Shown here in pieces: positions 1 through 11,239 of a stretch of DNA of 64,000 bases. The stretch spans positions 32,258 to 96,257 of the forward strand of contig QKWP01001976.1 in NCBI GenBank assembly GCA_003550325.1. The letters are read 5' to 3'. Source of the stretch: Gigaspora rosea (lineage: Eukaryota > Glomeromycota > Glomeromycetes > Diversisporales > Gigasporaceae). The notes under the pieces were generated by a model, which saw only the letters and a program-made list of their open reading frames with translations, had not been told where the DNA came from and made no database searches. How positions within the stretch are numbered: position 1 is the first letter of the stretch; each line of letters opens with the position of its first letter. Both the position numbers and the translations under genes were made by a program.

Positions 1-520
1 GAAGATTTAAGATTTGGATCACTTAAAAAAAAAAAAAATTTATTAACGTTAATATAAATTAATATCGATAACAGCAAAAATAATATTTTTTTCCAAGTTT
101 TTTTTTTTTGGCCTTCATTTTCTGTGCCTGATGCGCAGCACAGATCACTTAATAAAATTCTCTATAAACTTGTGTTCTCAAATTATTTTCATCTCATTTA
201 AGTAAATGAAGCTCTTCTGTCATACTGATACGAAGTATCTTAAAAGTATTAGTAATCCAGTGTTTTAACTTTTAATCGTGCTAAAGACTTGAATTTTTTT
301 ATATATTTAAACATTCATTATAGCGATTAATACCCATTAAGCTTCGATTAATTTTTCTTTGATTGTTGATATTTTATCGAAGGGTTTCCATAATATCAAT
401 AAAGAAAAAAAAGATTTATGAAAGTAATTATATGAACATTATTTAATTTATTTATTTTTACTATACTTTAATGATTAAACATAAAATTCTATCGATCGAT
501 TATCGACACATAACATTAAC
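1..520. other. AT-rich stretch without a gene
   Basis: Only short A and T runs and stop-rich frames are visible on both strands. I see no coding region, RNA gene or clear repeat here. Confidence 0.6.
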
Positions 521-1160
521 ACCCTATACCGAAATTATATATGATCAATATGGTATAGATGAGCAGGGTCAGTGAAATACGAGATTATAACGGGGAAATT
601 ACAGCATGGTACAGTACCGATTAGTATTTTCGCTAATCAGTACGTAATTAAAAACAGGTGAAGATTATGTTCTTAATATATTTAAAAACAATTTTAACTA
701 TTCGGGCTTTTAATCATCACATGTTTTAAATCGGTCAAAAAGTGTTTAAAACTGGTTTTTTCCATCCCTAGGTATGGGTGAGCAGATCAGTATAGTACAC
801 CCCGAAGTCTTAAATCTGTACTATATATGTATTAGCGTTATGGTTTTAAAAATTTTGTTTACTATGCTGATATGCTCATCTATACCATATAACTAAATGG
901 GTGTAATATACCCGTATTCCGGATCATTCATGCCATACTGATCTCATAAAATACATGCTGATTTTTAAAACCTGTACCATACTATATAATCAGCTATGAT
1001 TCTAACCCTAACGTTATTATATATAACACCGGATTAGTATGGTGCAGATTTTAAAAAATTCGGGGTGTACTATACTGATATGCTCACCCATACCATATTG
1101 ATTTGCGAAAATACTAATCAAAGCCATACCGGTACCATACTGTATTTCCCATACTATACA
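521..1160. repeat. Cluster of interleaved inverted repeats (foldback-type element)
   Basis: Three pairs of arms can be read. Positions 552-566 (GGTATAGATGAGCAG) match the reverse complement of 873-886. Positions 771-810 (starting GGTATGGGTGAGCA and running through a block with TAGTACACCCCGAA) match the reverse complement of 1055-1094. Positions about 594-640 (ATGGTAC and ATTAGTATTTTCGC) match the reverse complement of about 1098-1150. The arm order is interleaved rather than cleanly nested, so this is either two related elements that rearranged or one complex foldback element. No ORF of note lies inside. No convincing target duplication was found. Confidence 0.6.
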
Positions 1161-1686
1161 ATTATGGTCATTCGTACAGAACAATAATCGGCAAGTTTTG
1201 TAACAAAATTTTACAGTAAATTGTGATAGAAACCACAGCTGTTAATTCCAATACGAGCTAACTCAAAATCATACTGCATTGGGGTGTTCGATACACTATG
1301 AAAATCATATAAAATTCTAATAGGACAGATTTTTAAATGATTTTTCCTGATTAACCAATCTAGAGTATAGCGTTTATCCGAATAATTATCGGATATCCGG
1401 GTGACACCCACCCGGGTCAAATCACTAATAAAACTAAAAACAAACTTACATTAATTTGCTATAGAACTTCCTACACTAAATTCGATCTTAATTTTTTGAT
1501 ACACGAAAATTAATTATTTGGCATAGCTCAGCATTTGTCTTACATGTTTCTTGTTTTTAAATTCGAAACTGGCATTTCATTTTGTTAGATATCTGAAATA
1601 AACTATTCAAATTTGGTATATTTCAAATAAAACAGCTTCATATTAGCATTTGTAGCCAAATTCGTAAATGTAATGAGTAAAGTGAT

Positions 1687-1822
1687 GGTACTTTGTGCTC
1701 ATATAGAATCCGAATTCAATAATTGAATTCGAATTTATCCAGATTCGGATTATCATCCGGATACACAAAGTAGGATCCGAATTTAATCCGGATGGCCCTT
1801 AAAGAATAGGATCGAAACACTA
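1687..1822. mobile_element. Right-end relic of a hAT-like element
   Basis: The stretch is built of repeated GAATCCG and ATCCGGAT motifs and ends in GGATCGAAACACTA at 1809-1822. That end resembles the right end of the well-defined element at 46423-48559 (GGATCGAAGCTCTA, preceded by the same kind of CCGAATTTAATC subterminal sequence). I did not find a matching left end or a target duplication, so this is a truncated copy. It lies directly against the coding frame of the next gene and may be what cut off that gene's 5' part. Confidence 0.5.
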
Positions 1823-1855
1823 GGCAAAGCTATCCCACGAAGTGAACCAAAATCC

Positions 1856-2365
1856 ATGGAACCTGATAAAGTACAAGGTTTAATAAAAGAATTATCTATG
1901 CCAAGTGAGCCGATTGACGATAACGATAGAGGAAATAAGAGCAAAGAATCGAAACCAATAACTTTACTCCAGTTATACTATAATGCAAACCGGGCAGAAA
2001 AATGTGTAACCCATGCCTACCAAGAAGAAATAAGATGCTGGTATCTGTTTGTTAAAAAATTTGAAGAAAGAGTTAAAGAAATAAAAAATGATAACAGTAG
2101 GTACAATGATCAACAAGCTAGAGGGTTAGTATATGGCGAAGTCGCAACCAATCTTCCGGGATTTACAAGAGATAGTTTGCGTAAAAAAACTGCAAAGGCT
2201 AGAAATATCTACAAGTTGTTTGGAGAAAGTTATGACCCCGATACCAAAAAAATAGTTAAGGGGATAGGAATTGAAAAAATTGAGAGAATTCGAACATATA
2301 GTGCTGATTATATTTCAAAGCTCAATTCTACACAAATTTATAATATTATAAAGCATTTTAATTAG
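1856..2365 (+). CDS. 5'-truncated member of an expanded Glomeromycotan family (function unknown)
   Basis: The open frame is 169 residues and intronless. I recognise the conserved core from a family that is very numerous in Rhizophagus-type fungi. It has an EEIRCWY segment near residue 60, a stretch with DQQARGLVYGEV, then SLRKKTAKARNIYKLFG, and near the C-terminus an ADYISKLNSTQIYNIIKHF segment. The function of the family is not known to me. Members usually carry an N-terminal coiled coil and a C-terminal Cys motif; neither is present. The frame stays open upstream of the ATG, back to the hAT-like relic ending at 1822, so ATG 1856 is probably an internal Met and the N-terminal part was lost. 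The decayed copy at 12158-13679 shares the core, for example ELTNVQIQNIIDHV. Whether this one is expressed cannot be told. Confidence 0.55.
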   Translation: MEPDKVQGLIKELSMPSEPIDDNDRGNKSKESKPITLLQLYYNANRAEKCVTHAYQEEIRCWYLFVKKFEERVKEIKNDNSRYNDQQARGLVYGEVATNLPGFTRDSLRKKTAKARNIYKLFGESYDPDTKKIVKGIGIEKIERIRTYSADYISKLNSTQIYNIIKHFN

Positions 2366-3032
2366 TGCAGATCGCGTCCCCCAAGTTGACGCCAACGTGA
2401 TATAAAAATTTTTTTATTAGTAAATTTATAATAAAGTTTATACATACAATAATTCAGTAATCGACAAAAAAAATGCTTGTATATAGGCATTCAATCGGAT
2501 CTTGATCTAAGATTTATGCATGTGAGGCAGGTAGTGCCAGTTTGTACTGTACGTACGTATAAAAAAGTTTTAGCCACGTTATATTTTTTCTGTTAATAAA
2601 CAAATAAAAGTGGCACATCTTTAGAGGGTGGAAGCACGGGTGTAAGGTTTGCGACGAATACAATCATCAAAGTAGCGGATAGGGTAAACGATGTGAATGT
2701 GATAATTTTTTAAGGAAAGAAGTGATAAGTGAAAGCTTCACTATTTCATAATAGTTTCAAGTTCCTACAACTTACTGTGACATCGACCTTCAGATTTTTT
2801 GTTTTTTCATACGCTTGGATAACATCAACAAACTTGAATAAAAAATCTGCATGCAGGAATTATAACCCTGATTTTGTTTGATTTATTATTTCTTTACGAT
2901 GCAGAAAAATAGATCGGTAATGTCATTTTATTGTTGTATTGTGTAACAATACGTGACCTGTTGTATGACAATCTGATTGTCTGTATAAACTATAAAAAAT
3001 TCTTTCCTCCAAAATTAAATACATAAATAACG
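2366..3032. other. Intergenic region upstream of the SAM/kinase-fold gene
   Basis: No ORF is supported. It should hold the 3' end of the gene to the left and the promoter of the gene at 3033. A TATA-like CTATAAAA lies near 2990, about 40 bases before the start codon, followed by a CT-rich stretch (TTCTTTCCTCC), an arrangement common upstream of fungal genes. The promoter call is inference. Confidence 0.4.
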
Positions 3033-5375
3033 ATGTCTACATCCACTAGAGAAAAAATTCCTCTTCCTACAATCAGCGATGTAGAAAGATGGGAGAACAC
3101 GGAAGACATAGTAAATTTTTTACGCTCCCAAAATATAGGACTTAAAGATAAACACTTCAATATTCTTTACGAACAAGAAATAGATGGTTCAGTCTTCCTC
3201 GGGTTGAATATCGATGAACTTATACGTGTTGGATTAGCATTAGGACCAGCTAAAAAAATCTTGGCATTGATTGAGAAAATCAAGGAAGAGGGTAAGTAGT
3301 ACCACGACTGCATTCGAATATTCCAAACCTATACTGCTTTCTCCGCAATAATTTCATTTATTAACTAGTGTCTCATACGTTTATTATTGTTAAATAGCTA
3401 CGACAGCGCCAAATCAGGAGGTGCAAGAATTGAAGGAAAGGTTAGCAATATTACAGGCGTCTAAGGTTGGAGAGGAAGGTAGGTATCACGAATATCGCCA
3501 AAAATCTATTACTGTTTTTCTTTTATTATGCCATAACGTTTTGCATTGACTAATGTAATAATAATTCTATTTTTAAGTTCCCATATATTTTCAGTACCTT
3601 GAATCAGATGTTATAAAAACTAGTGCCAATGGTTGGGAAGATTTTATTGAGTTATATCACCGTTTGGAGAAAGCTTTCGGTCTTAAGGGTTCATTGACCA
3701 ATTATAAGTTGGTTATTAGCAATAAAAACATAGATCTTAGCTGGTCAAAAAAGGATTTTGTCGATTTTATTGAAAAACACAAGTGTTCGGCAAAAAATCC
3801 AGTCAGAATACTTGGCGTAAAGAAAGGTACGATACTTCACTATCAGCAGATAGCGAACAAACTGAACTTACATAATCATGCTTTGTAGGTATTAAAAGAT
3901 CATACATAGAAATGATAGGTGATTTGCCACCACCATCGACGCTTGGAGCTCCTAAAGAATGGTTTAAACTACAGAAATGTAATCCTATCGATCATCCCAT
4001 CTGTCTTAATCATCGTCCACCCGAGGCTTCTAGCACGATACCTGTTAGTTTATATAGTCCTATTTTTGGTAAATTTAAGGATTTTTGTGAGGAAGATCCA
4101 GAAAGGGAAGACAACCAATTTACCTATAAATTTTGTTACGAAATGGCCAAATATTATGAAAAAGAGGAAGAACGCCAATATGAGGCAAATAAAATGCTTG
4201 AAAAATATCTCGGTCCTTCGGTGGAGTTACTTACAGTTAAACGCAAAAATTCTGATGGCAGTTTAAAGGATGCACGTACTGACGACACTATGACCTTTTC
4301 TAAGTACTGTGGGGCTAACTTTGAGTACAAGTGTGATGACTGTAGCTCCGGTACTTCTCCTTATTTAGAAAATTGTAGCTATTATTTAGTTTTCTGCAAC
4401 AAACAAGCAAATAGACCCTCATTTGATGTAACTAATCTTCCATGCTTTTTAGTTACAATTGCAGGTATTGTAGTAATTTCGACTTGATATTTTTTTTCCA
4501 AATTTTCAATTGACTTTAATTGCACTTTAGGGCCTTATTTTTCCGTTTCCGGAGCCGTGCTTGCAGAATATGCAATTGTTGACCCACTTACACCTGTTTT
4601 TCCCCTTATTTGGCAGAAACATGACGAAATGACGTTATCACTTTCTAGAACATTTTGAGCTTTGAAGAAATCTCTCAAAATTCTTGATCATTACTATAAG
4701 CAAGTTGATGAGCAAGCTCGAAAAATGCCTCAAACAATCAACCTTGAACATCCTTTATTCCCTGAAGTAACAATTGATGATAAATGTTATAGTGTTCAGA
4801 TTATTCGTCAGATTGGTAATTATCTTCTTTGGGAAGTTACTCTCTCTAATGAACAAGGGCCAAATAAAAAAGCCTATGTAAAGGCTATTCAACAGCGCAA
4901 ATATTCACTTAATACACATCAGCTCTTAGCAGAAGCTGGATATGCTCCAAAAGTCCTCGCTACTTCAGCTATTCCTGGAAATTTGCTTTTGGTTTATATG
5001 GAATACCTGGACAATCATTCGACATTAAATCGCGTCGCCTTGAATCTTAATGATCAAGATCGAAATTCTTTAAGAGTGAAAATCGAAATGATAGTTGAAC
5101 ATTTACATAATTTGGGACATGTACATGGAGATTTGCGTGAAGGGAATATTCTAATTCGTCAATTTGAGAACAATGATTTTGATGTGAAATTGATCGATTT
5201 TGAGTGGTCTGGAAAGGTTGGTTCCGCACATTATTCTCACTTTATGAATCATGTTGATATAAAATGGCCAGATGGTGCAGAAGATGGGAAATTAGTAACA
5301 AAAACTCACGATCTTACCATGCTGAACCAGATGCTTTTGAGAACAGGCTTATCGCAAAATCAAATGGAATATTGA
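3033..5375 (+). CDS. SAM-domain protein with C-terminal protein-kinase-fold domain; five exons, one in-frame stop
   Basis: I place exons at 3033-3291, 3398-3478, 3578-3826, 3889-4464 and 4531-5375. All four introns (62-106 bases) start GT, end AG and are phase 1; total coding length is 2010 bases. Residues about 10-88 look like a SAM domain (ISDVERW, LDEL-type helix, KKILALIEKIKEE), a protein-interaction fold. A middle region of about 340 residues, with DFIELYHRLEKAFG and a Cys-containing segment (EYKCDDC), is not recognised. The last 240 residues have a kinase fold: a candidate ATP-binding Lys in AYVKAIQ, a catalytic-loop motif HGDLREGN, and DFEW in place of DFG. A TGA at 4656-4658 (codon 431) lies exactly between the middle region and the kinase domain. 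If real, the gene is either a pseudogene or makes only the N-terminal part; it could also be a sequencing error, since all else is open. ATG 3033 is the first start in frame. Confidence 0.72.
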
Positions 5376-5396
5376 AATTTAGTAAGAGTGGATCAA

Positions 5397-6277
5397 TTAA
5401 GGGTAGAGGGTATGTAGATCATTTCTATTAATAAATAAGTAACCAAAAATATTTTTACTGTGAATTTAAAAGTTGCTACATATAAAGTTAATTTTTTACT
5501 ATATAAATTGTATTTATGAACTAAGTAAAAATTGTTTGTAATAAAAAATTACACATACTATAAAAATTTTATTAATTTTGAATAAAATTTGATAAAGTTT
5601 TTATAGTATCAACTTTTGCGGGGGTGGGGTCATTCTGCAGGGGTGATCACAAATTGGCCAATCAAATCACGTGTAAACAATAAGTTAAATAGGGTTGCGA
5701 AGATAAAAACAACTATATCTTATGTTCTACTGGGCCAATTTTAATGATTTGACTACTGTTAGAATTAGAAAAACCCCCCTTTACAATTTTATTTAAAAAT
5801 TTAATATAGTTACTTAATAAAAATTTTCTTTATTATTAAGAGTAGGGTGTCAATATTTCCATTTTCATATAAAATAGATTGTAGATCAACTTTGTATAAC
5901 CATATCATATGATTTATATATAAACATCATATGATTCGACCAATAAGGATTATCAAATTTTTGTGTAACCCAGGAAAAACATATAGTGACCTCAGAAAAT
6001 TTAATTCTATATGAAGTTTATTTTTTTTAAAGAGATGCATTTCTTACAACTTCACTATTATAAACAAGCTACTTTAAACTATATATTATATAAATATGGT
6101 AAAAATTGACTCAGATAATAAAAGTTTTATTAGAAGCATATTTTTATTTACTATATAAAAATTTAATCTACCATGTAGATCATATGAAAAATGATCTACG
6201 TACACCCTACCCTTAAATATAAAATTTTTAGTAACTAGTTTATTAATAGAAATGATCTACATACTCTCTACCCTTAA
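5397..6277. mobile_element. TTAA-flanked inverted-repeat element (piggyBac-like, non-autonomous)
   Basis: The element proper is 5401-6273 and is flanked on both sides by TTAA (5397-5400 and 6274-6277). The left end begins GGGTAGAGGGTATGTAGATC and the right end is its near-perfect inverse; the match runs over about 45 bases and includes an ATTTCTATTAATA block. TTAA duplications are the hallmark of piggyBac-type insertion. There is no transposase ORF. A second inner copy of the tip (CCTACCC followed by TTAA) lies near 6206-6213, and another TTAAGGGTGTAG tip lies at about 6327, so the family is repeated locally. The left end is 25 bases downstream of the kinase-fold gene's stop. Confidence 0.75.
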
Positions 6278-6748
6278 GTTTAGCAATATAACCAAATATT
6301 TGTTTTTTTTTTATATATTAAGGGTGTAGCTCCTGCCCCAAACTTTATTAATACTTAAGCAAATTGACATATGGCAGTGCCTTTTATACATACATATTGT
6401 TACAGTACCAGAAGCCTTCTTTAATTCCAATAAAGTAACAATCACACGGCTCCTGAGATCCCTTACTTTGGGCGTGAAGCGGTGTGCAGAAGGGAAGTAT
6501 AGTTTCTTTTATGTCTGTAAGAAACTATACACTTCTCTAAGGCAGTTCGGTATAAAACAACAGGGGATAATAGACAGTTTATTAATTTAACAAGAGGGCT
6601 ATTCCAAGGTATCTGTTCCTTAGAAATCCCAAGAGTTTATTTAATAATAAAAGAGGAGGGTAATTAATATAAGGTAAAGATAAAATACAATATCTGGATC
6701 TCCTGGATCTGTTCTAAACTAAGAGAAATAAGGCGAGTTTATATATCT

Positions 6749-6862
6749 ATTGAGCTAAGTGTCGCTAAGCATTGTTAAGCGTCACTAAGCGTTGTTAAGT
6801 GTTGCTAAGCGTCATTAAGCGTCACTAAGCATCATTAAGCATCACTAAGCGTAATTAGACGT
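6749..6862. repeat. Tandem array of a 10-base unit inside the left LTR
   Basis: About eleven imperfect copies of a unit close to CTAAGCGTCA follow each other. The array lies inside the LTR at 6398-6980 and falls in the segment missing from the shorter right LTR, so it is a length-variable part of that LTR family. Confidence 0.75.
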
Positions 6863-7377
6863 TACTATGCATCAATTTTGTATATCACTATTACTAAATA
6901 CAGTTATTACATAATTTCCTAATTAAGTTCTAATTTTTCAACTAGTTTCTACCAAAATTACTAAAACCTATTCTATAACATTTCTCCCCCCTTTAAGAAC
7001 GAACTCTGTGAGTTCCTAAATCTAATAAATTTTGTAAAATCTAAAACAAAAGAATATGTAATATCTAATTATAAAATCAGTCTGTGTCTGGTTTCAACAG
7101 TTTCTATATCTAAGATTTTAAGTGTAAGTATCGAATTTGTTAAAGTCTTTGTCTATTGTCTTTTCCGATTAATTGTTTAATGCATGCTTCATACAGCTCC
7201 GAGGTAAGTAACACAAGTAACCGTTAGTAAGAAAAATTTTTCACGGTTACGACTCTTCGATTATGACTAATAGTACATATTCATATCGGTCATGATCATA
7301 GTATAATTACTACGTTACACTGGAAGATCATGTGTAATATTAAATTACAAATTTTTCCGGTTAACACATGTTTAACT

Positions 7378-8900
7378 CTTTTTTTTTTTTTTAGAGCACC
7401 AACTTAGAACCGTCATCGTTTTTGGAGTTGTCGCTAATTCTTGGAGTCGGCGTTATAGGTGCACTCTTGGGTCTTCGTCATTGTAGGTGTCTTTGCCATA
7501 CATTCATTTCGGAGACATCGTTCCTCGGGGTCAACGTTTTCTTTTGCATTGCTGTAGAATCGTTCTTGGAACTTGGGATTCATTATGGGTGGGGATCTAC
7601 TGAGTAGAGGTAGGTGCTGTTTCTGGTATTTGTTGTTGTAATGGTCTTTGCTATAGTTCCACAAGATTTTTCATCCACGTAGTTCTTCATCCCTTTAGGT
7701 TTCGTCGTTTCAGCATTTCTGTGGACGTAGGTCTTACAGTTCGTAGTGTTCTCTTGTTGGAGTCTTTTGTTAGGATGGTTGTCCAAATTTTTGGAGTCTG
7801 TGAAGCTTTTTAATGGTCTTTATTAGTATAGTCTTATTGCTTGTCTTTGGGTCTTCATTTCGTAGTCTTCGTCTTTAGTGGGGTCTTTTCTTGGGGTCTT
7901 CGACGTAGGCGAGGTATGGGTTTTCTCTTTGACCCTTTTGTTAGTATAGCCTAGGTCGTCGATTCTTAGCTTGAAATAAGCTTGGTAGGTCTTGAGTATG
8001 TTTTTTCAGAATCGGTCTTGTCCTGTTTCGCTCGACCGGTTCTTATTTGTTTTGGCCGGGTCTTTCTTGTTAAGTCTGGGGCTTGGTAGCTAATTTAGGT
8101 AACGTTGGAATTTACCTTGCACAGGTTTCGACGTAGGGCTAGGTAGGTTTTTTTTCTTTTGGCTTCGGAGGTTTTTCATCTTTGGGTGTGGTCCATATCT
8201 GTCCTGGGTCTGGAACTTGGCACTTTGTCAGATCTTCGTCTTTCGGTCTATTTTAGCATCAGCTAAGTATCTTTTTTTTTTTTTTTTTTTTTTAATTCTT
8301 AGGACACATTTACTAATTCCTTCTTGCATGGGTTTTGTTGGAACTTGTCTGGTTCTATGGGTCTTGGGGCCTGAGTCCTTCCATTGTTGTTATTATCATA
8401 GAAGTCAGTACGTCCTTCTAGGGTCTCGAATCGGACGTTAAGAAACTCTGTCTGAGTCTTGTAATACTCGAATTGTATTATTTCTTTTCTTCGATTGTTT
8501 TGGTAGTTTCTGGATTAGGACTTTTCGATTGACTTTGTCTTGTTTAGCTCAAAGGTATTGGTGGATTAAAATTCAGCAAAACGTATACGGCTTGTTCGTT
8601 TGAATAGGAATCCTCTAGAATAGTCGATTTGAGGTCCTGTGAACGTAGGATCGGATGTTTATGTAGATACGATTTTGCTTAAATAGGGCTGGGTTTAGAA
8701 TAGTGGAGAATGGGTTTTAGGTAGTTAGGGGTCTGTCTAGAATAGGATCGGGAGAGGAAACGGATTGTTAGGTTTAGGTTGATAGGTTGTTTAGGATTAG
8801 ATTTGGGATGAGGATTCGAAAATTATATATGGGATTTGGGAAGTGTTGATAGTTAGAATGGAGAGTTTCGAATGGATGAGTTTTCGTGATTTGTAATTAG
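7378..8900. other. G/T-rich interior of the LTR element, no gene
   Basis: From a run of about 16 T at 7378 to about 8900 the plus strand is strikingly rich in G and T, with recurring GGGTCTT and GTCTTCG motifs, and holds another long T run (about 26) near 8268. The frames open here are short and low in complexity. The T run followed by unlike sequence could also be the poly(A) end of a minus-strand retrocopy inserted into the element. Confidence 0.4.
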
Positions 8901-10405
8901 GAGTAAAATCGGATTTTTAAAAAAATATTAAACAAATAAAAATTAATGTAAATAAATAATAAATAAATAAATAAATTAGTATATATTAAATAAATGCGCA
9001 TAAGAAAAAAATTGTCTTGCTATAGCATATATCATGAGTGCTAAAAATCGGAAAATGGGTAAAATTCATTGCTTCGCTCTGCGATAGCATGTATGTCACG
9101 TGACACCGTAAACTTCCTAATTTGGGCGTTTTCAGCATATTTTAAAATTGAATAATGTCTTATGTAGTATAATTATATTAATTCATCCGAGCATTCCTTG
9201 CCTCAATTCAGTTAGAATTGGTTTCCTTCTGATAAATATAACAATAAATGTAAAATAATATTTTAAGCCTTTGCCTCAACTCAACCAGAATTGGATTCAA
9301 AAATAATGTTTTCAAAAATTCTGTATCTACAATAACTATGTGTTTCTAAAAAGAGTAAAATAAAATGTTCATTATTATTCTAATTTAGAATAATTCCAAA
9401 GCCAGTTATCCAAAAAGAAGAGTCCATGAATAATTTTAAGAGAGTAAGGAAAGTATTAATTTGTTTAAACAAGAAGTTTAGCTATTAAGCTGCAAAGTTG
9501 AACTATAATTGTCCAGGTTTCAAGTGAAAAAGAATGGTTGTTTTCCATTAAAAGAGCTGAAACTGACTTTACTATTCCATTCCATTGTTGGTAAAGTTGT
9601 TGTTTCTCTTGTTGCTGCTTTTGTTTTGAGAATCTTTTATGTTGTTTCTTTTTCCAAAAATAATATCCTTTGGATATCCTGTTCCTAAAGAAGAATACCA
9701 TAATGGAAATAATCTCTAACTGTTTTTAAATGATTTTCAATTGTTTTAATATTTCCGCCAGAAGGCACCAAATGTTACAGTACCGGAAGCCTTCTTTAAT
9801 TCTGATAAAGTAACAATCACACAGCTCCTGAGATCCCTTACTTTGGGCATGAAGCGGTGTGCGGGAGGGAAGTATAGTTTCTTTTATGTCTATAAGAAAC
9901 TACACACTTCTCTAAAGCAGTTTGGTATAAAACAACAGGAGATAATAGACAGTTTATTAATTTAACAAAAGGGCTATTCCAAGATGTCTGCTCTTTAGAA
10001 ATCATAACAATATTATATACAAGTATTGAGACTAGGACTTCAGGCTGTAAAACCTTTTATTCATGGCTAAAACCCACCAGAGCCTTCCATATTCCCATTT
10101 ATATAGTTGACCTGGATTTGTACGTCCCTTTTCAACCAACAATCAGCACCTACATGTCCGCCACTTTACCCACATTTTCTAATTCATCACTTCCAATTTG
10201 GTGTGTGTTGCCAGGTAGGCGCTTTATGCTTCCAAGTTGGTATACCTGAAATCTGGTTACCCAGAAAATCCCTTACTAGCGTACTTCTCAGGGGTTCGTG
10301 TCTCAAGCCATGCAGCTGCCTCTACTACATTGGGTAAGTATCTCAAGCCTGTATGTTGTCGCAACCAGTCGGTTTTCTTGCAACTTGAGGACCCAGGATT
10401 TAGTG

Positions 10406-10708
10406 TTCCAAATTTGGGGGTCGTTTAAAGCAGGGTGCAATCTCGTGATATGGCGCCAATTAACTTGTTTGTTTTGATCAACCCGGATCAGCCCGACAAA
10501 GAAACAAAGAAGAAAAAAAGTGAAAAAACACAAAAATACAAGAAACGAGTGTCAAAACCTACCTTGGGGCATTAACAAAAATGTCGGAAAGGCAATTTTA
10601 CTATAATACTATTTCTAACTCTAACTGCCGCTAACTCTTACCTAACTTTAATTAAAAAGTCAAAATCATATAACTGCACCCTGCTTTAAACGACCCCCGA
10701 ATTTGGAA
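10406..10708. mobile_element. Small inverted-repeat element (MITE), about 303 bp
   Basis: The left end (10406-10439) contains GGGGGTCGTTTAAAGCAGGG and the right end (10675-10708) is its inverse over about 34 bases with one difference. No ORF of note and no clear target duplication were found. It interrupts the GC-richer relic. Confidence 0.75.
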
Positions 10709-10893
10709 ATGTGCGAACGACTGTACTTCTTGCTATGGTGGCAAGGACCTGGACTTTCGCAAATGCTTCCAGTGCCAAATATAGTTGGATAGCATCATGA
10801 GGCTAGGGCGAACCCGATCACCACTACATGTACTTGTATCAGCATATACCTGTATTGGTAGTCCCAAATCCTCTTAGCATCCGAAGACTCCCA

Positions 10894-11239
10894 TATGGAG
10901 TGCTCCGTATTAAAAGGGCCCATTTTTACATATATCTCATTTTGAGATAATTGAGCTTAACCATTTGTTTTGATTTTCGGACTGATCCGGGATTAATTAA
11001 ATTTCACGATTTTGATTGGTTAAAGACGGCAGGTAACTATCAGATAATCTCGTGACGTGTTGGCTCTACACAGCCTCATGTAATTTTTCTTTTTACATTA
11101 TTTTGATTTTTTATTATGCAAATCGACTTTCATTAATAATTGAAAAATCTCAATCATGTCAAAATATACATGAATTTAATAAAAACTCATTTTTCAAAAA
11201 ATTGTAAAAATGGGCCCTTTTAATATGGAGCACTCCATA
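10894..11239. mobile_element. Small inverted-repeat element with TA duplication (Tc1/mariner-like MITE)
   Basis: Ends at 10896 and 11237 carry a near-perfect 34-base inverted repeat beginning TGGAGTGCTCC and continuing into AAAAGGGCCCATTTTTACA. The dinucleotide TA flanks both sides (10894-10895 and 11238-11239). The 342-base body is AT-rich and has no ORF. Confidence 0.75.

Larger units (their letters stand above)
6398..10009 (-). mobile_element. Decayed, coding-poor LTR retroelement (fossil)
   Basis: Two direct copies of one LTR bound the element: 6398-6980 and 9773-10009, both starting TGTTACAG and ending in TAACA. Orientation is minus: next to the left LTR the minus strand shows a purine tract (AAAGGGGGGAGAAA), and next to the right LTR it shows TGGTGCC, a primer-site-like sequence that could pair with a tRNA 3' end. 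The right LTR is shorter than the left by about 345 bases. The 2.8-kb interior has no recognisable reverse transcriptase or integrase. A short basic ORF (minus, 9465-9701) sits where a Gag would begin but I cannot assign it. It is broken or never coded. Only 4 bases (ATAT) match at the two outer edges, so the target duplication is weak. It looks fairly young to middle-aged from LTR similarity. Confidence 0.7.

Noticed and set aside
7422-8441. Several 60-76 codon frames on both strands in the G/T-rich tract
   Set aside because: Low complexity, no domain, overlapping on both strands, and located inside an LTR element.
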